A DNA stretch of 33,451 bases. Source: an uncultured Collinsella sp. (GTDB taxonomy: Bacteria; Actinomycetota; Coriobacteriia; Coriobacteriales; Coriobacteriaceae). Below the pieces are notes generated by a model, which saw nothing but the letters and a program-made list of their open reading frames with translations, made no database searches and was not told the DNA's origin. Shown one piece after another: positions 8,601 through 16,498 of the stretch (its first letter is position 1; each line of letters begins with the position of its first letter). The position numbers and the translations under genes were made by a program. Location: NCBI GenBank assembly GCA_900541135.1, contig UQIG01000024.1, positions 1 through 33,451 of the forward strand. Reading direction: 5' to 3'.

Positions 8601-8754
8601 CGCCCTGCTCGATCGCGTTGAGGCCGGCATCGCCGAGCGCCTGTGCGAGCTCGAGACGGGCAACGTTGCCGCCGTCGACCCGACGTCGGCTCAGGCCGCG
8701 CATGCGCGCTGCTCGTATAACCACGAAGGAACGTTTGTAAGGAGGGACGTGTAG
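5659..8754 (+). CDS. addB: AddB-type subunit of the AddAB helicase-nuclease
   Basis: The non-motor partner of the double-strand-break resection complex that loads recombinase after processing DNA ends. The 1031-residue protein has an N-terminal helicase-like region without a Walker A motif: the expected P-loop site reads TTNAGTDLS. Its C-terminal PD-(D/E)XK nuclease has GNFVHDVLEHL near residue 750, the IDRVD aspartates near 857, and VIDYKHRSG near 875. Cys residues at TCPLC (about 725) and ARCSYN (about 1016) are all that remain where AddB proteins normally hold a four-Cys Fe-S cluster. A GCGGAGG ribosome site precedes the ATG. The stop lies 3 nt before addA, whose ribosome site is inside the end of this gene, so the two are co-translated. 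AddAB is favoured over AdnAB because this subunit lacks a motor. Confidence 0.85.
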   Translation: MPVRIYTTNAGTDLSDAESALLADLIARHGRAVLLAPTFAELDLCRHDAAEAGVSLGIDYKTPTSWLRSLWELMGDGRGFVDNLQRQMLFSDMVTRLDDADLQPLSRSQGTVRMLARMARDVLPGVAGTGAERCRGDNCQPEPKSDAEARVFELLRAYAGGLDRRDMVEPCEAADIMTSVLADSLPACTRVVCVRGITSFTHGLLELLSAVANNGGEVVVLLAREQAAMREELATAFDARDVLFEIAPLGEGAGASDAACGTAAQPAFIEVAGPHARAHAYADAIDDLVKTCRGSEVDGAATPADPVRVLVVSARAPQLFVELASRLAARHIASETTEFTAFSQSIAGRQFTALAGLIERMKAADEGMASKTEWWPAPELTDWIYSPLSGADAASARGFDKNMRLSRSKTAAGVKSLLQSVQGQVRGARKAASDDNWFKNVPCVVSDVFQALWRDKPVTALKAMLAVAEALPDRALGGLDGQARRQAETALLRHAIDILMNDARALDVSQAATVPVLDGVRTKVDKRSTAYDYETYEVDRTPRAQVRFVSLADASVLRPGGYDAVLFADVDLDSYPLSHEEGPLATLMAELRRDGVSLEPAALLRVRFGRAMQATSGPVALARVTHDRQARECYPAAVWTELRAHAEAAGAAKPTCVGEGDIIADFDPAAGEGLKRERVTCEAPQHLSDEAIPYLVLRRRDGEGEDAPLVPRLTSASQIEAYSTCPLCWFVSYRVKPQSIDAGFGNMEKGNFVHDVLEHLHARLPQEGMERVTPENLPRAQELLHEVFDETLAEHAGKRGTEGPLVPLSPVEERQVAEILPQLEGVLAYESEALAPFAPRYLEFAFNELKVEYAGWPLGGRIDRVDVDAENRAVVIDYKHRSGVEEFKLADPTVRDEESGTAPIDDPRWLPPHTQTLIYAQAMRRALDLDTRAALYFSTKGGKPALRGAASAELLEEERGDGRIPGLKKGFPGEGGSMDFDALLDRVEAGIAERLCELETGNVAAVDPTSAQAAHARCSYNHEGTFVRRDV

Positions 8755-8757
8755 ACC

Positions 8758-11700
8758 ATGGATCTTTCGACTTTGATGCCGCAACAGCTGCAGATCGTCA
8801 AGACGCTCGACCGTCCGTTGTTTGTCTCGGCGGGCGCCGGTTCGGGCAAGACCTTTACCCTTACGCGCCGCATCGTCTATGCGCTCTCGCCCGAATCCGG
8901 TCCGTTTGTCGAGCATCTGGATCAGGTGCTCGCCATTACCTTTACCAAAGACGCCGCGGCCGAGATCCGTGACCGCGTGCGCCGCGCGCTCATCGACGAG
9001 GGCATGGACGAGGAGGCCCTGACCGTCGACGATGCGTGGATCTCGACCATTCACGGAATGTGCTCGCGTATCCTGCGCGCACATGCGTTGGAGCTAGGCA
9101 TCGATCCCGAGTTCACGGTGCTCACCGATACCGACGAACTTATGGACCAGGCTGTTGAGCATGTGCTGGCCCGCGCGACGGCGCCCGATGCCGCCCCCGA
9201 GCTTGCCGCCTCGCTCAAAGCCCTTTATGCCTGGTATCCCATGGCGGGTGAGGGCGGTCCCTTTGGCGGCGGCACCACCATTAAGGGCTTGGTGCGCGAC
9301 CTGCTGGAGTTGTCGAGCCAGCTGCCGGGTGGTATGGACGATGTGTGCGTGCTTCGCGGCTGCTCCGATACCTCGGCGCTTGCGGATGCCTATCGTGCGG
9401 CGTTGGGCGCGAGCAAGGCCGCGACCGAGAAAGCGCAGGTGGCACTCGAAGCCATCGACGCGTTTGAGGCGAGCGGCAAAACCATGGAGGATGCGGCGCG
9501 ACTCATGATGTCGTGCGGCATGCCTCGGGCGAGCAAGGCGTTTCCTAAGGAGCAGGTGGAGCTACTCAAGGCCGAGGCAGCCGATGCGTTTATCAATATC
9601 GTGCTTGCCTGCGGCGGTCCGGCGCTCGATGCGCTGGTGGGGCTTGCTCGTGCTGTGGAGGCGGAGTACCGCGCGCTCAAGGCCGGCCAGTCCGCGCTCG
9701 ACAATAACGATCTGTTGCGCATGGCGTACGAGGCGCTGCACGATTATCCCGCCATCCGAGCAGCCTATGAGGGCCGCTTTAAGATGGTCATGATCGATGA
9801 GTTCCAGGATACCGACCAGATGCAGGTCGATCTGATCCGTTACCTGACGGGTGCGGGGGAGCGCGCGCTGTGCACCGTGGGCGATGCACAGCAGTCGATC
9901 TATCGCTTCCGCGGCGCCGAGGTCGAGGTCTTCCGCCGCCAGGAGCGCAAAGTGGGATCGACGGCGGCGTCCGAGACGGTCGCCACGCCGGATGTCCCCG
10001 CCGGCGAGCTCGTCAAGCTCGTGCGCAACTTCCGCAGCCACGACGAGGTGCTGCGTTACGTAGCACGCGTCTTCGACGGCGATGACGGCGGCCTGATGCA
10101 GGGCTTTTTGGACCTTGAGGCGAGCGATGGGCGCAAAGACACGCTGGTGGCGGATGCCTCGCGCCGCCAGGCGATCTTTGTTGCCGGCGGCAGCACGCAG
10201 GAGCGAACGCAGGCGAAAGCTCGTGCGATTGCCGAGCGTTTCCGCGCGCTTGCCGATAAAAAACAGCCCCAGGGCAGCATGGTCCTGCTGCTGGGCCGCA
10301 TGACCAACGCAGACGTCTACGCACAGGCCTTCCGTGACCAGGGGCTCGACTGCGTCATCGCAGGCGGCTCGGTCTTTGCCCAGGCGGCCGAGGTGCAGAC
10401 GGTGCGTGCCCTGGTCTGCGCGCTCGCCAATCCGGCTGATACGGCCCAAGGCCTTATGCCGTTGCTGGCCTCGCCGATGTTTGCACTCGGCGCCCAGGAG
10501 TTCCTAGTGCTGGCGACCAAGCTCGACGAGCAGACGGGCGAGACGTCGCGTCGCAACATCGATGCGGGCATCATGAGCGATTCCGATGTGCCGGGTTTGC
10601 AGAACCTGCCGCTCGTGACGCGTGCCCGCGAGGTGCTGCGCTACGCGCTTCGTCGCGTGGGACGTGATTCGTTCGCCGCCATCGCGCGCGACGCGGTCAA
10701 TGCCTCCGGCTGGTTCGTGCGCCTGGCGCAGCGCGGCCCCGAGGGGAAGGCCATTGCCGCCAACGTGCTCAAGGCGCTCGACGCCGTGGCCGAGGCAGAG
10801 GCCGAGCTCGGCAATTCTCCGCGCTCCATCGCGCTCGCCTTCGACCGCTTCTTGGCGGGCAAGGAGGCCCCGGGCGCGCTCAACGAGGAGGGTGACGGCG
10901 CGGTACGCATCATGACCGTGCATGCGTCCAAGGGTCTGGAGTATCCGGTCGTGGCGGTTGCCGAGTGTTTTGGCGTGCGCAAGCCGTCCGGTGCGGCGCA
11001 GATGGGTCGCGTCGAGGGCGGAGCGCAGGTCGTGGCGCTGCCGGCACGCTTCGACGGCGTTAAACTCGCGGACGGTACGTTCGTGAAGGGCGATGACGTC
11101 AAAAAGCAGTTTGAACACGCGTTTAAGGGCAAGGGCACGTCGCTGTGGTTGCCGCCAGAGCTTATGGAGGACGTATGCGCGACGGGCTCTCCCGCCGAGG
11201 CATTTGCCCGCCTGCGCAACGACGACCTGCAACTTTCGCTCGAAGAGCGGGCTCGTCTGCTCTATGTCGCCATGACGCGTGCGCGCGAGCTGGTGATCTT
11301 GGCGATGGATGCCGGCGTGAGCCGTGGCAAGGTGACGGCGCCGACCTTCGACGTCGAGACCGATCTGACCTACGACGTGCTGCGCCGCATCCTGCCGGCC
11401 GACAGTCTGGACATGCCGCAGCTCGATAGCGACCGTTTGGTGTTCGACAACTCCAGGCCGGGCGACTACGAGCTTATCTCGCTGGCGGACTTTACGTTTG
11501 GCGAGCAGGCGTTTGAGGCTAACGCTTCGCTGGATGTCGAGGGCAGGCTTGTTCGTGGCGATGCCGATGCCGCCGATAATGCTGCGCGCTCAACCGTCCC
11601 CGGTCCTGCCGACCCCAAGCCCGATTCGTTTGAGCTTGTGTATCCCCAGGCAGTGGGCGTGCGCATGGGCATCTGTCCGTATCCGATGCGTGATTCGTAT

Positions 11701-12384
11701 AGCTACTCGTCAATCGCCGCGGCGCTTCATGCCGAGACGGAAGATCGTGCCGCCGAGGCACACGTGCCCATGGACGAGGCCGGCGATGATGCGGAGTCGG
11801 ATGGCTCGGAGATGACGGATGCAGACGTGGCCGCCGTTGAGCCCGCCGGCAACCCCATGGCGCTGGGCTCGGCGTTCCACGCCGCTTGCCAGTGGCTCAT
11901 CGAGATGGGTGCCGATGCGCTGCCCGCTGCGCGCGCCGATGCGCTGGCGCGCCTGTGGCGCCTGACGCCGGAGCAGCGCGAGCGCTTCGATGTCGCCCTG
12001 AATCGCTGGCTCAAGTCGGCTGTTCGTGCTGACCTGCTCGCGTGGCCGTGCGTTCGTGCCGAGGTGCCGTTCTTTTCGCTGGGCTGCGAGGACGAGGACA
12101 TCGCTCGCTACGGTGCATATGCCGAAGGCGCCATCGACGCTTTGGCGACGAACCCGGCCGATCCGTCACGCGCACTGGTCATCGACTACAAGACGGGCGG
12201 CACGCCGGATGAGACGCCCGACCAGCTGCTCGAGAAGCACGCCCTGCAGGCGCGCGTCTACGCTGATGTTCTGCACAAGGCGGGCTTTGAGGCCGTGACC
12301 GTCAAGTTCGTCCGCGTGGAGCAGCCGGATCCAACCATCTTCGTCGAACCCGCCGAGCCCCAAGTAGTCACCTACAACTTCTAG
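8758..12384 (+). CDS. addA: AddA-type UvrD/Rep family helicase-nuclease
   Basis: The motor and second nuclease subunit of the AddAB-type DNA end-resection enzyme. The 1208-residue protein has all superfamily-1A helicase motifs: SAGAGSGKTFT (about 22-32), the Ia segment AITFTKDAAAEIRDRV (about 61), MIDEFQDTD (about 344), the motif III segment GDAQQSIYRFRGAE (about 377), LVRNFRSHDEV (about 421), MTVHASKGLEYP (about 718) and the motif VI segment LLYVAMTRARELV (about 835). A C-terminal PD-(D/E)XK nuclease follows, with GSAFHAACQWL (about 1037), EGAIDALA (about 1123) and VIDYKTGG (about 1141). Length and order match AddA. AAGGAGG lies about 12 nt upstream, within the addB end. A plasmid or phage helicase is unlikely given the addB partner. 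Confidence 0.93.
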   Translation: MDLSTLMPQQLQIVKTLDRPLFVSAGAGSGKTFTLTRRIVYALSPESGPFVEHLDQVLAITFTKDAAAEIRDRVRRALIDEGMDEEALTVDDAWISTIHGMCSRILRAHALELGIDPEFTVLTDTDELMDQAVEHVLARATAPDAAPELAASLKALYAWYPMAGEGGPFGGGTTIKGLVRDLLELSSQLPGGMDDVCVLRGCSDTSALADAYRAALGASKAATEKAQVALEAIDAFEASGKTMEDAARLMMSCGMPRASKAFPKEQVELLKAEAADAFINIVLACGGPALDALVGLARAVEAEYRALKAGQSALDNNDLLRMAYEALHDYPAIRAAYEGRFKMVMIDEFQDTDQMQVDLIRYLTGAGERALCTVGDAQQSIYRFRGAEVEVFRRQERKVGSTAASETVATPDVPAGELVKLVRNFRSHDEVLRYVARVFDGDDGGLMQGFLDLEASDGRKDTLVADASRRQAIFVAGGSTQERTQAKARAIAERFRALADKKQPQGSMVLLLGRMTNADVYAQAFRDQGLDCVIAGGSVFAQAAEVQTVRALVCALANPADTAQGLMPLLASPMFALGAQEFLVLATKLDEQTGETSRRNIDAGIMSDSDVPGLQNLPLVTRAREVLRYALRRVGRDSFAAIARDAVNASGWFVRLAQRGPEGKAIAANVLKALDAVAEAEAELGNSPRSIALAFDRFLAGKEAPGALNEEGDGAVRIMTVHASKGLEYPVVAVAECFGVRKPSGAAQMGRVEGGAQVVALPARFDGVKLADGTFVKGDDVKKQFEHAFKGKGTSLWLPPELMEDVCATGSPAEAFARLRNDDLQLSLEERARLLYVAMTRARELVILAMDAGVSRGKVTAPTFDVETDLTYDVLRRILPADSLDMPQLDSDRLVFDNSRPGDYELISLADFTFGEQAFEANASLDVEGRLVRGDADAADNAARSTVPGPADPKPDSFELVYPQAVGVRMGICPYPMRDSYSYSSIAAALHAETEDRAAEAHVPMDEAGDDAESDGSEMTDADVAAVEPAGNPMALGSAFHAACQWLIEMGADALPAARADALARLWRLTPEQRERFDVALNRWLKSAVRADLLAWPCVRAEVPFFSLGCEDEDIARYGAYAEGAIDALATNPADPSRALVIDYKTGGTPDETPDQLLEKHALQARVYADVLHKAGFEAVTVKFVRVEQPDPTIFVEPAEPQVVTYNF

Positions 12385-12396
12385 TCCTCAGATAAC

Positions 12397-12459
12397 TTGC
12401 GGTGGAATAGTTCCTGCATTGCGGCCCAGGTGGCCCAAACGGGAACTATTCCACCGCAA
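12397..12459. repeat. Intergenic inverted repeat (18-bp arms), same family as 1325-1393
   Basis: Arms 12397-12414 and 12442-12459 are perfectly complementary over 18 bp, with a 27-nt spacer. The arm starts TTGCGGTGGAATAG, matching TTGCGGTGAAATAG of the first repeat except for one transition. It begins 12 nt after the addA stop. There is no U-tract on either side, so it is not an ordinary intrinsic terminator. Confidence 0.8.
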
Positions 12460-12515
12460 CTGCAAGAGGAGCCGTGTGGGTTTGGCTAGGTTCGGGTGCC
12501 GTCCGCGCCGTGCGG

Positions 12516-12521
12516 TAAAAT
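12516..12521 (+). promoter_or_regulatory. -10 element of dnaE
   Basis: TAAAAT lies 39 bp upstream of the dnaE start. The best -35 candidate (TTCGGG, 12491-12496) is weak and 19 bp away. It supports separate transcription of dnaE after the addA-dnaE inverted repeat. Confidence 0.35.
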
Positions 12522-12560
12522 CGTTCAGTCAGAACACGAACCCGCATCGGAGCTCATCAC

Positions 12561-15500
12561 ATGGCATTCGTCCATCTGCACAACCACACTGTCTTTTCCA
12601 TGCTCGACGGCGCAACCCGTATCCAGGATATGGTCAACCGTGCCGTTGAGCTGGGCATGCCCGCCGTGGCCATTACCGACCACGGCTACATGTATGGCGT
12701 GCCCGACCTGGCGCTGGCCTGCGACGCCGTCAACCACAACACGCCCGAGTACAAAACCTGGAGCCACGACAAGGCCTTCTTGGAAAAGGACCGTCGTGAC
12801 GAGCTGGTGGAGCCCGATCCCGAGGAAAACCCGCGCGAGCATGCCCAGTATGTGAAGGACATGACCATGTGGGACGAGAAGGGCAATATCGACGAGCTCA
12901 AGCCGCCCCTGGTCATCAAACCCATCTTTGGCTGCGAGGTCTACTTTACGCCGGACGAGACCCTTGCCCGCGACCACAAGCCCGAGCTCTACCACATGAT
13001 CCTTCTGGCCAAGGACCAGGAGGGCTATGTCAACCTGATGCAGACGGTTTCCGAGGCCGCCGTGCAGGGCTTTTACTACAAGCCGCGCGTGACGCTCGAC
13101 AACCTGCGCCGCCACGCCAAGGGCATGATCTGCACGAGCGCCTGCATCGCGGGCATCATCCCCAAATACATCGACCGCGGCGACATGGAAGGCGCCATCA
13201 AGTGGGCCGAAACCTTCCGCGACACCTTCGATCCCGGCGACTTCTATATCGAGATTCAGGAACACGGCATTACCACCGATAATGGCCTGACCGACGAGCA
13301 GATGGACCGTACGCTCATCGACATCGCCAAACAGGTGGGCGTCAAGGTCATCGCTACCAACGACTTTCACTACCTGCGCCGCGAGGACGCGCCCGTGCAG
13401 GACGTCATCATGTGCATCGGCATGAACGCCAAGGTCGACGACCCCAACCGCATGCGCATGACCGGCTCGGAGTTTTATATGAAGACCGAGGAGGAGATGC
13501 GGGCGATGTTCCCGTATTGCCCCGAGGCCTGTGACAACACGCTCGAGATTGCCGACAAGTGCTACGTGGAACTGGACTGGGACTCCATCATCCTGCCGCG
13601 CTTCCCGCTGCTCGACCCCGGCGAGACGCACGAGAGCCAGTTCCGCCGCGAGTGCGAGAAGGGCCTGCGCCAGCACTATGGTGACGACTGGGCCACGCGC
13701 GAGATCGGTGGCGTCAACATCAAAGAGCGCTTTGAGTACGAATACAAGGTCATCTGCGACAAGGGCTTTGCCGCCTACTTTTTGATTGTTGCCGAGTACG
13801 TGCAATGGGCCAAGGACAACGGCATCGGCGTCGGCCCCGGCCGTGGTTCGGCCGCCGGCGCTATCGTCGCCTACGCCATGAACATCACTGCGTTCGACCC
13901 GCTCGAGAACGGCCTGATGTTCGAGAGGTTCCTGTCCCCGCAGCGTACCGAGATGCCCGATATCGATATGGACTTCGACGATGAGCGGCGCCTCGAGGTC
14001 GTGGAGCACGTTCGCCAGCTCTACGGCCCCGAGAAGGTCACCCACGTCATCACCTACTCGACCATCAAGGCCAAGCAGGCCATCAACGACGCCGCGCGCG
14101 TCCTGGACTACCCGGTCTACATGGGCCAGCGCCTGTCCAAGATGGTTTCGAGCGACCCCAAGGTCAAGCTCAAGCAGGTGCTCGACAAACAGCCCGGCAA
14201 AGAAGATCTGTTTAACCCCGATTTTGCCGAGGCCTATAAAAAGGACGACGACGCCCGCCGCATCATCGACACGGCGCTCTCGATCGAGGGCCTCACCCGT
14301 GGCGAGGGCGTGCACGCGTGCGCCGTTCTGATCTGCCGTGACCCCGTCAACGAGCACGTGCCCACCAAGCTCGATACCAAGGGCGGCGTCGAGATTACCC
14401 AGTACGAGGGCCATACCGTCGCCGACATGGGCCTGCTCAAGATGGACTTCTTGGGCCTGCGTACGCTGACGGTTATCTCCAAGGCCAAGGCCAACATCAA
14501 AAAGAACTTCGGCATCGACATCAAAGAGGAAGAGATTCCCTTTGACGACCCCGAGATCTTTAAGCTCATGGGCTCCGGCCACACCGCCGGCGTCTTCCAG
14601 GTCGAGTCCGCCGGCATGACGGCCACGATCAAGAACATGAAGCCCACCGAGTACAAGCATGTCGTAGCATTGATCGCCCTGTACCGCCCGGGCCCGCTGG
14701 GCGCCGGCATGGTTTCGTCCTACATCAACCGTATGAACGGCAAGGAGCCGGCGGTCTCCTACGACGACCGCCTAGACGACATCCTGGGCGAAACCTACGG
14801 CACCATGGTCTACCAGGAGCAGGTTATGCTCATCTCCGTCGAGATGTGCGGCTTCTCCAAGGGCGAATCGGACTCGCGTATTCGTAAGCCCGTGGCTAAG
14901 AAAAAGATCAAGCTGCTCACGTCGACGGTGCTGCACTGGGAGGATGGCTCGGACGAGACCACCTACGACCACTGGATGAACGGCGCTATCAAGAACAACT
15001 ACACGCGCGAGGTCGCCCAGAAGATTTGGGACGATGTTCTCGAGTTCGCGTCCTACGCCTTTAACAAGTCGCACTCTGCCGGCTACGCCATTCTGGTTAT
15101 GCAGACGGCGTGGCTCAAGGCGCACTATCCGCACGAGTACATGGCGGCCGTTCTGACGTCCTACACGGGCAAGACCGACAAGATCGTGCACTACGTCTCG
15201 GCATGCCGTCACGACGGCATCCCCGTGCTGTCGCCAGATGTCAACGAGTCCGGCACCGAGTTCACGGCTACCAAGGAAGGCGTGCGCTTTGGTCTGGCCG
15301 GCATCCGCGGCGTGGGTACCGGCGTGGCGCAGGCGATTATCGCCGAGCGCGAGGCAGGCGGCCCGTTTAAGACGCTGCACGACTTTGTCGAGCGCGTGGA
15401 CTCGAGCCAGGCCAACCGTCGCGTGATCGAATCGCTGATCAAGGCAGGCGCCTTCGACTCCACGGGCTATCCGCGCCGCCAGATGATGCACTTTGTGGAC

Positions 15501-16364
15501 AAGAACAACCCCGAGAACATCATCGATGCCGCCGTGAAGCGCCAGAAGGATCGCGCGAGCGGCCAGACCTCGTTCTTCGACATGTTTGGCGACGTTGAGG
15601 GCTCGGGCTTTGAGGTGAGCGTGCCCGATCCGGACGGCCAGGAATGGGACCGCCACCTCAAGCTGAGCCAGGAGAAGGAGGTTCTGGGCATCTATGTCTC
15701 GGACCACCCGCTGCGCCCGTTTGAGTATGCGCTCAGCAAAGCGCGCGACTTCTCGTTCTCGCAGATCGACACCGGCTACGAGGTGCAAAACCCCACGGGC
15801 GGCACCATCAACCAGGAGATTCCCGAGGGCAAGGCGCTGTGGTGGGCCGGCATGGTCTCGAGCGTGTCCAAGCGCGTGACCAAAAACGGCGACCCCATGG
15901 GCATCGTGCAGCTCGAAGACATGGAAGGCGAGGCCACGGTCGTGGTGTTCCCCAAGACCTACAAGGAGGCCGAGGGGTATCTGTACGGCGAGGTCGATCC
16001 CGAGACCGGCGCGCAGCTGTCCGACGCGTTTGTGCGCATTAAGGGCAAGCTCGAGCGCTCGGACCGCGGCGACCAGATCATCGCGCAGGAGATTGTGCCG
16101 CTGGAACTTAGCGAGGAGAAAAACAAGCCCAAGGTCTTTGAGGTCATGGTGCCCAACAGCCGATTTAGCCAGGGCAATATGGCGCGTCTTGCCACGGTGC
16201 TCACCACCAACCCGGGCGGCGACCGCGTGGAGATCTTTATTGAGCAAGTCGACGGGCGCGTGCTGCGTGCCGAGGTGCCGGCCAAGGTCAATGCACGCTC
16301 GATTCCGCTGCTGGCAGAGGCAAAGGCCATCGTCGGCAACCAAGGCCGCGTGACGGTTATCTAA
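12561..16364 (+). CDS. dnaE: DNA polymerase III alpha subunit, DnaE
   Basis: The catalytic subunit of the replicative C-family polymerase. The 1267-residue protein starts with a PHP domain whose metal ligands look intact (HLHNH 5-9, ITDHG 38-42, GCEVYF near 125, NDFHY near 267), so PHP-dependent 3'-5' exonuclease activity is possible. The palm carries the catalytic aspartates PDIDMD (467-471) and KMDFLGL (Asp629). The block GVGPGRGSAAGAIVAYA and the fingers follow, with FNKSHSAGYA intact, then helix-hairpin-helix and OB-fold (VSSVSKRVTKNGDPMGIVQLED) domains. About 58 residues (58-116), rich in charge, are inserted in the PHP domain before IKPIFGCEVYF. A CGGAG ribosome site lies 8 nt upstream of the ATG. 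It is not PolC: that enzyme has a DnaQ-type exonuclease insert. Confidence 0.96.
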   Translation: MAFVHLHNHTVFSMLDGATRIQDMVNRAVELGMPAVAITDHGYMYGVPDLALACDAVNHNTPEYKTWSHDKAFLEKDRRDELVEPDPEENPREHAQYVKDMTMWDEKGNIDELKPPLVIKPIFGCEVYFTPDETLARDHKPELYHMILLAKDQEGYVNLMQTVSEAAVQGFYYKPRVTLDNLRRHAKGMICTSACIAGIIPKYIDRGDMEGAIKWAETFRDTFDPGDFYIEIQEHGITTDNGLTDEQMDRTLIDIAKQVGVKVIATNDFHYLRREDAPVQDVIMCIGMNAKVDDPNRMRMTGSEFYMKTEEEMRAMFPYCPEACDNTLEIADKCYVELDWDSIILPRFPLLDPGETHESQFRRECEKGLRQHYGDDWATREIGGVNIKERFEYEYKVICDKGFAAYFLIVAEYVQWAKDNGIGVGPGRGSAAGAIVAYAMNITAFDPLENGLMFERFLSPQRTEMPDIDMDFDDERRLEVVEHVRQLYGPEKVTHVITYSTIKAKQAINDAARVLDYPVYMGQRLSKMVSSDPKVKLKQVLDKQPGKEDLFNPDFAEAYKKDDDARRIIDTALSIEGLTRGEGVHACAVLICRDPVNEHVPTKLDTKGGVEITQYEGHTVADMGLLKMDFLGLRTLTVISKAKANIKKNFGIDIKEEEIPFDDPEIFKLMGSGHTAGVFQVESAGMTATIKNMKPTEYKHVVALIALYRPGPLGAGMVSSYINRMNGKEPAVSYDDRLDDILGETYGTMVYQEQVMLISVEMCGFSKGESDSRIRKPVAKKKIKLLTSTVLHWEDGSDETTYDHWMNGAIKNNYTREVAQKIWDDVLEFASYAFNKSHSAGYAILVMQTAWLKAHYPHEYMAAVLTSYTGKTDKIVHYVSACRHDGIPVLSPDVNESGTEFTATKEGVRFGLAGIRGVGTGVAQAIIAEREAGGPFKTLHDFVERVDSSQANRRVIESLIKAGAFDSTGYPRRQMMHFVDKNNPENIIDAAVKRQKDRASGQTSFFDMFGDVEGSGFEVSVPDPDGQEWDRHLKLSQEKEVLGIYVSDHPLRPFEYALSKARDFSFSQIDTGYEVQNPTGGTINQEIPEGKALWWAGMVSSVSKRVTKNGDPMGIVQLEDMEGEATVVVFPKTYKEAEGYLYGEVDPETGAQLSDAFVRIKGKLERSDRGDQIIAQEIVPLELSEEKNKPKVFEVMVPNSRFSQGNMARLATVLTTNPGGDRVEIFIEQVDGRVLRAEVPAKVNARSIPLLAEAKAIVGNQGRVTVI

Positions 16365-16475
16365 AATGATTTTTCTGGGACGGGGATTAAAAAATCATTT
16401 TGGGTGACGTGCGGCGGAAGACCAGTCTTTCTGGGATGGGAATGATTTTTCATCCCCGTCCCAGAAAAATCATTT
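16364..16475. repeat. Compound inverted repeat starting in the dnaE stop codon
   Basis: Outer arms 16364-16387 and 16452-16475 are perfectly complementary over 24 bp. Inside them AAAAATCATT (16390-16399) pairs with AATGATTTTT (16441-16450), and TTTCTGGGA recurs near 16427. The left arm begins at the last base of dnaE's TAA. The right arm ends 13 nt before the ribosome site of the SNF2 gene, so the whole 112-bp gap is a folded element. It could limit read-through from dnaE or affect translation of the next gene. Confidence 0.85.
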
Positions 16476-16498
16476 GGCATGTGAGATTGGAGGAAGTG

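Noticed and set aside
12525..14660. A 711-codon minus-strand ORF opposite dnaE, and similar long antisense frames at 7084-9084, 16361-18295 and 20372-22072
   Set aside because: They lie opposite clearly conserved genes, have His/Arg/Val-rich shadow composition, and lack ribosome sites and family motifs. Long antisense frames are expected in high-GC coding DNA.
16400..16498. Upstream start for the SNF2 helicase
   Set aside because: It would translate through the inverted repeat; GGAGG with correct spacing precedes ATG 16499.
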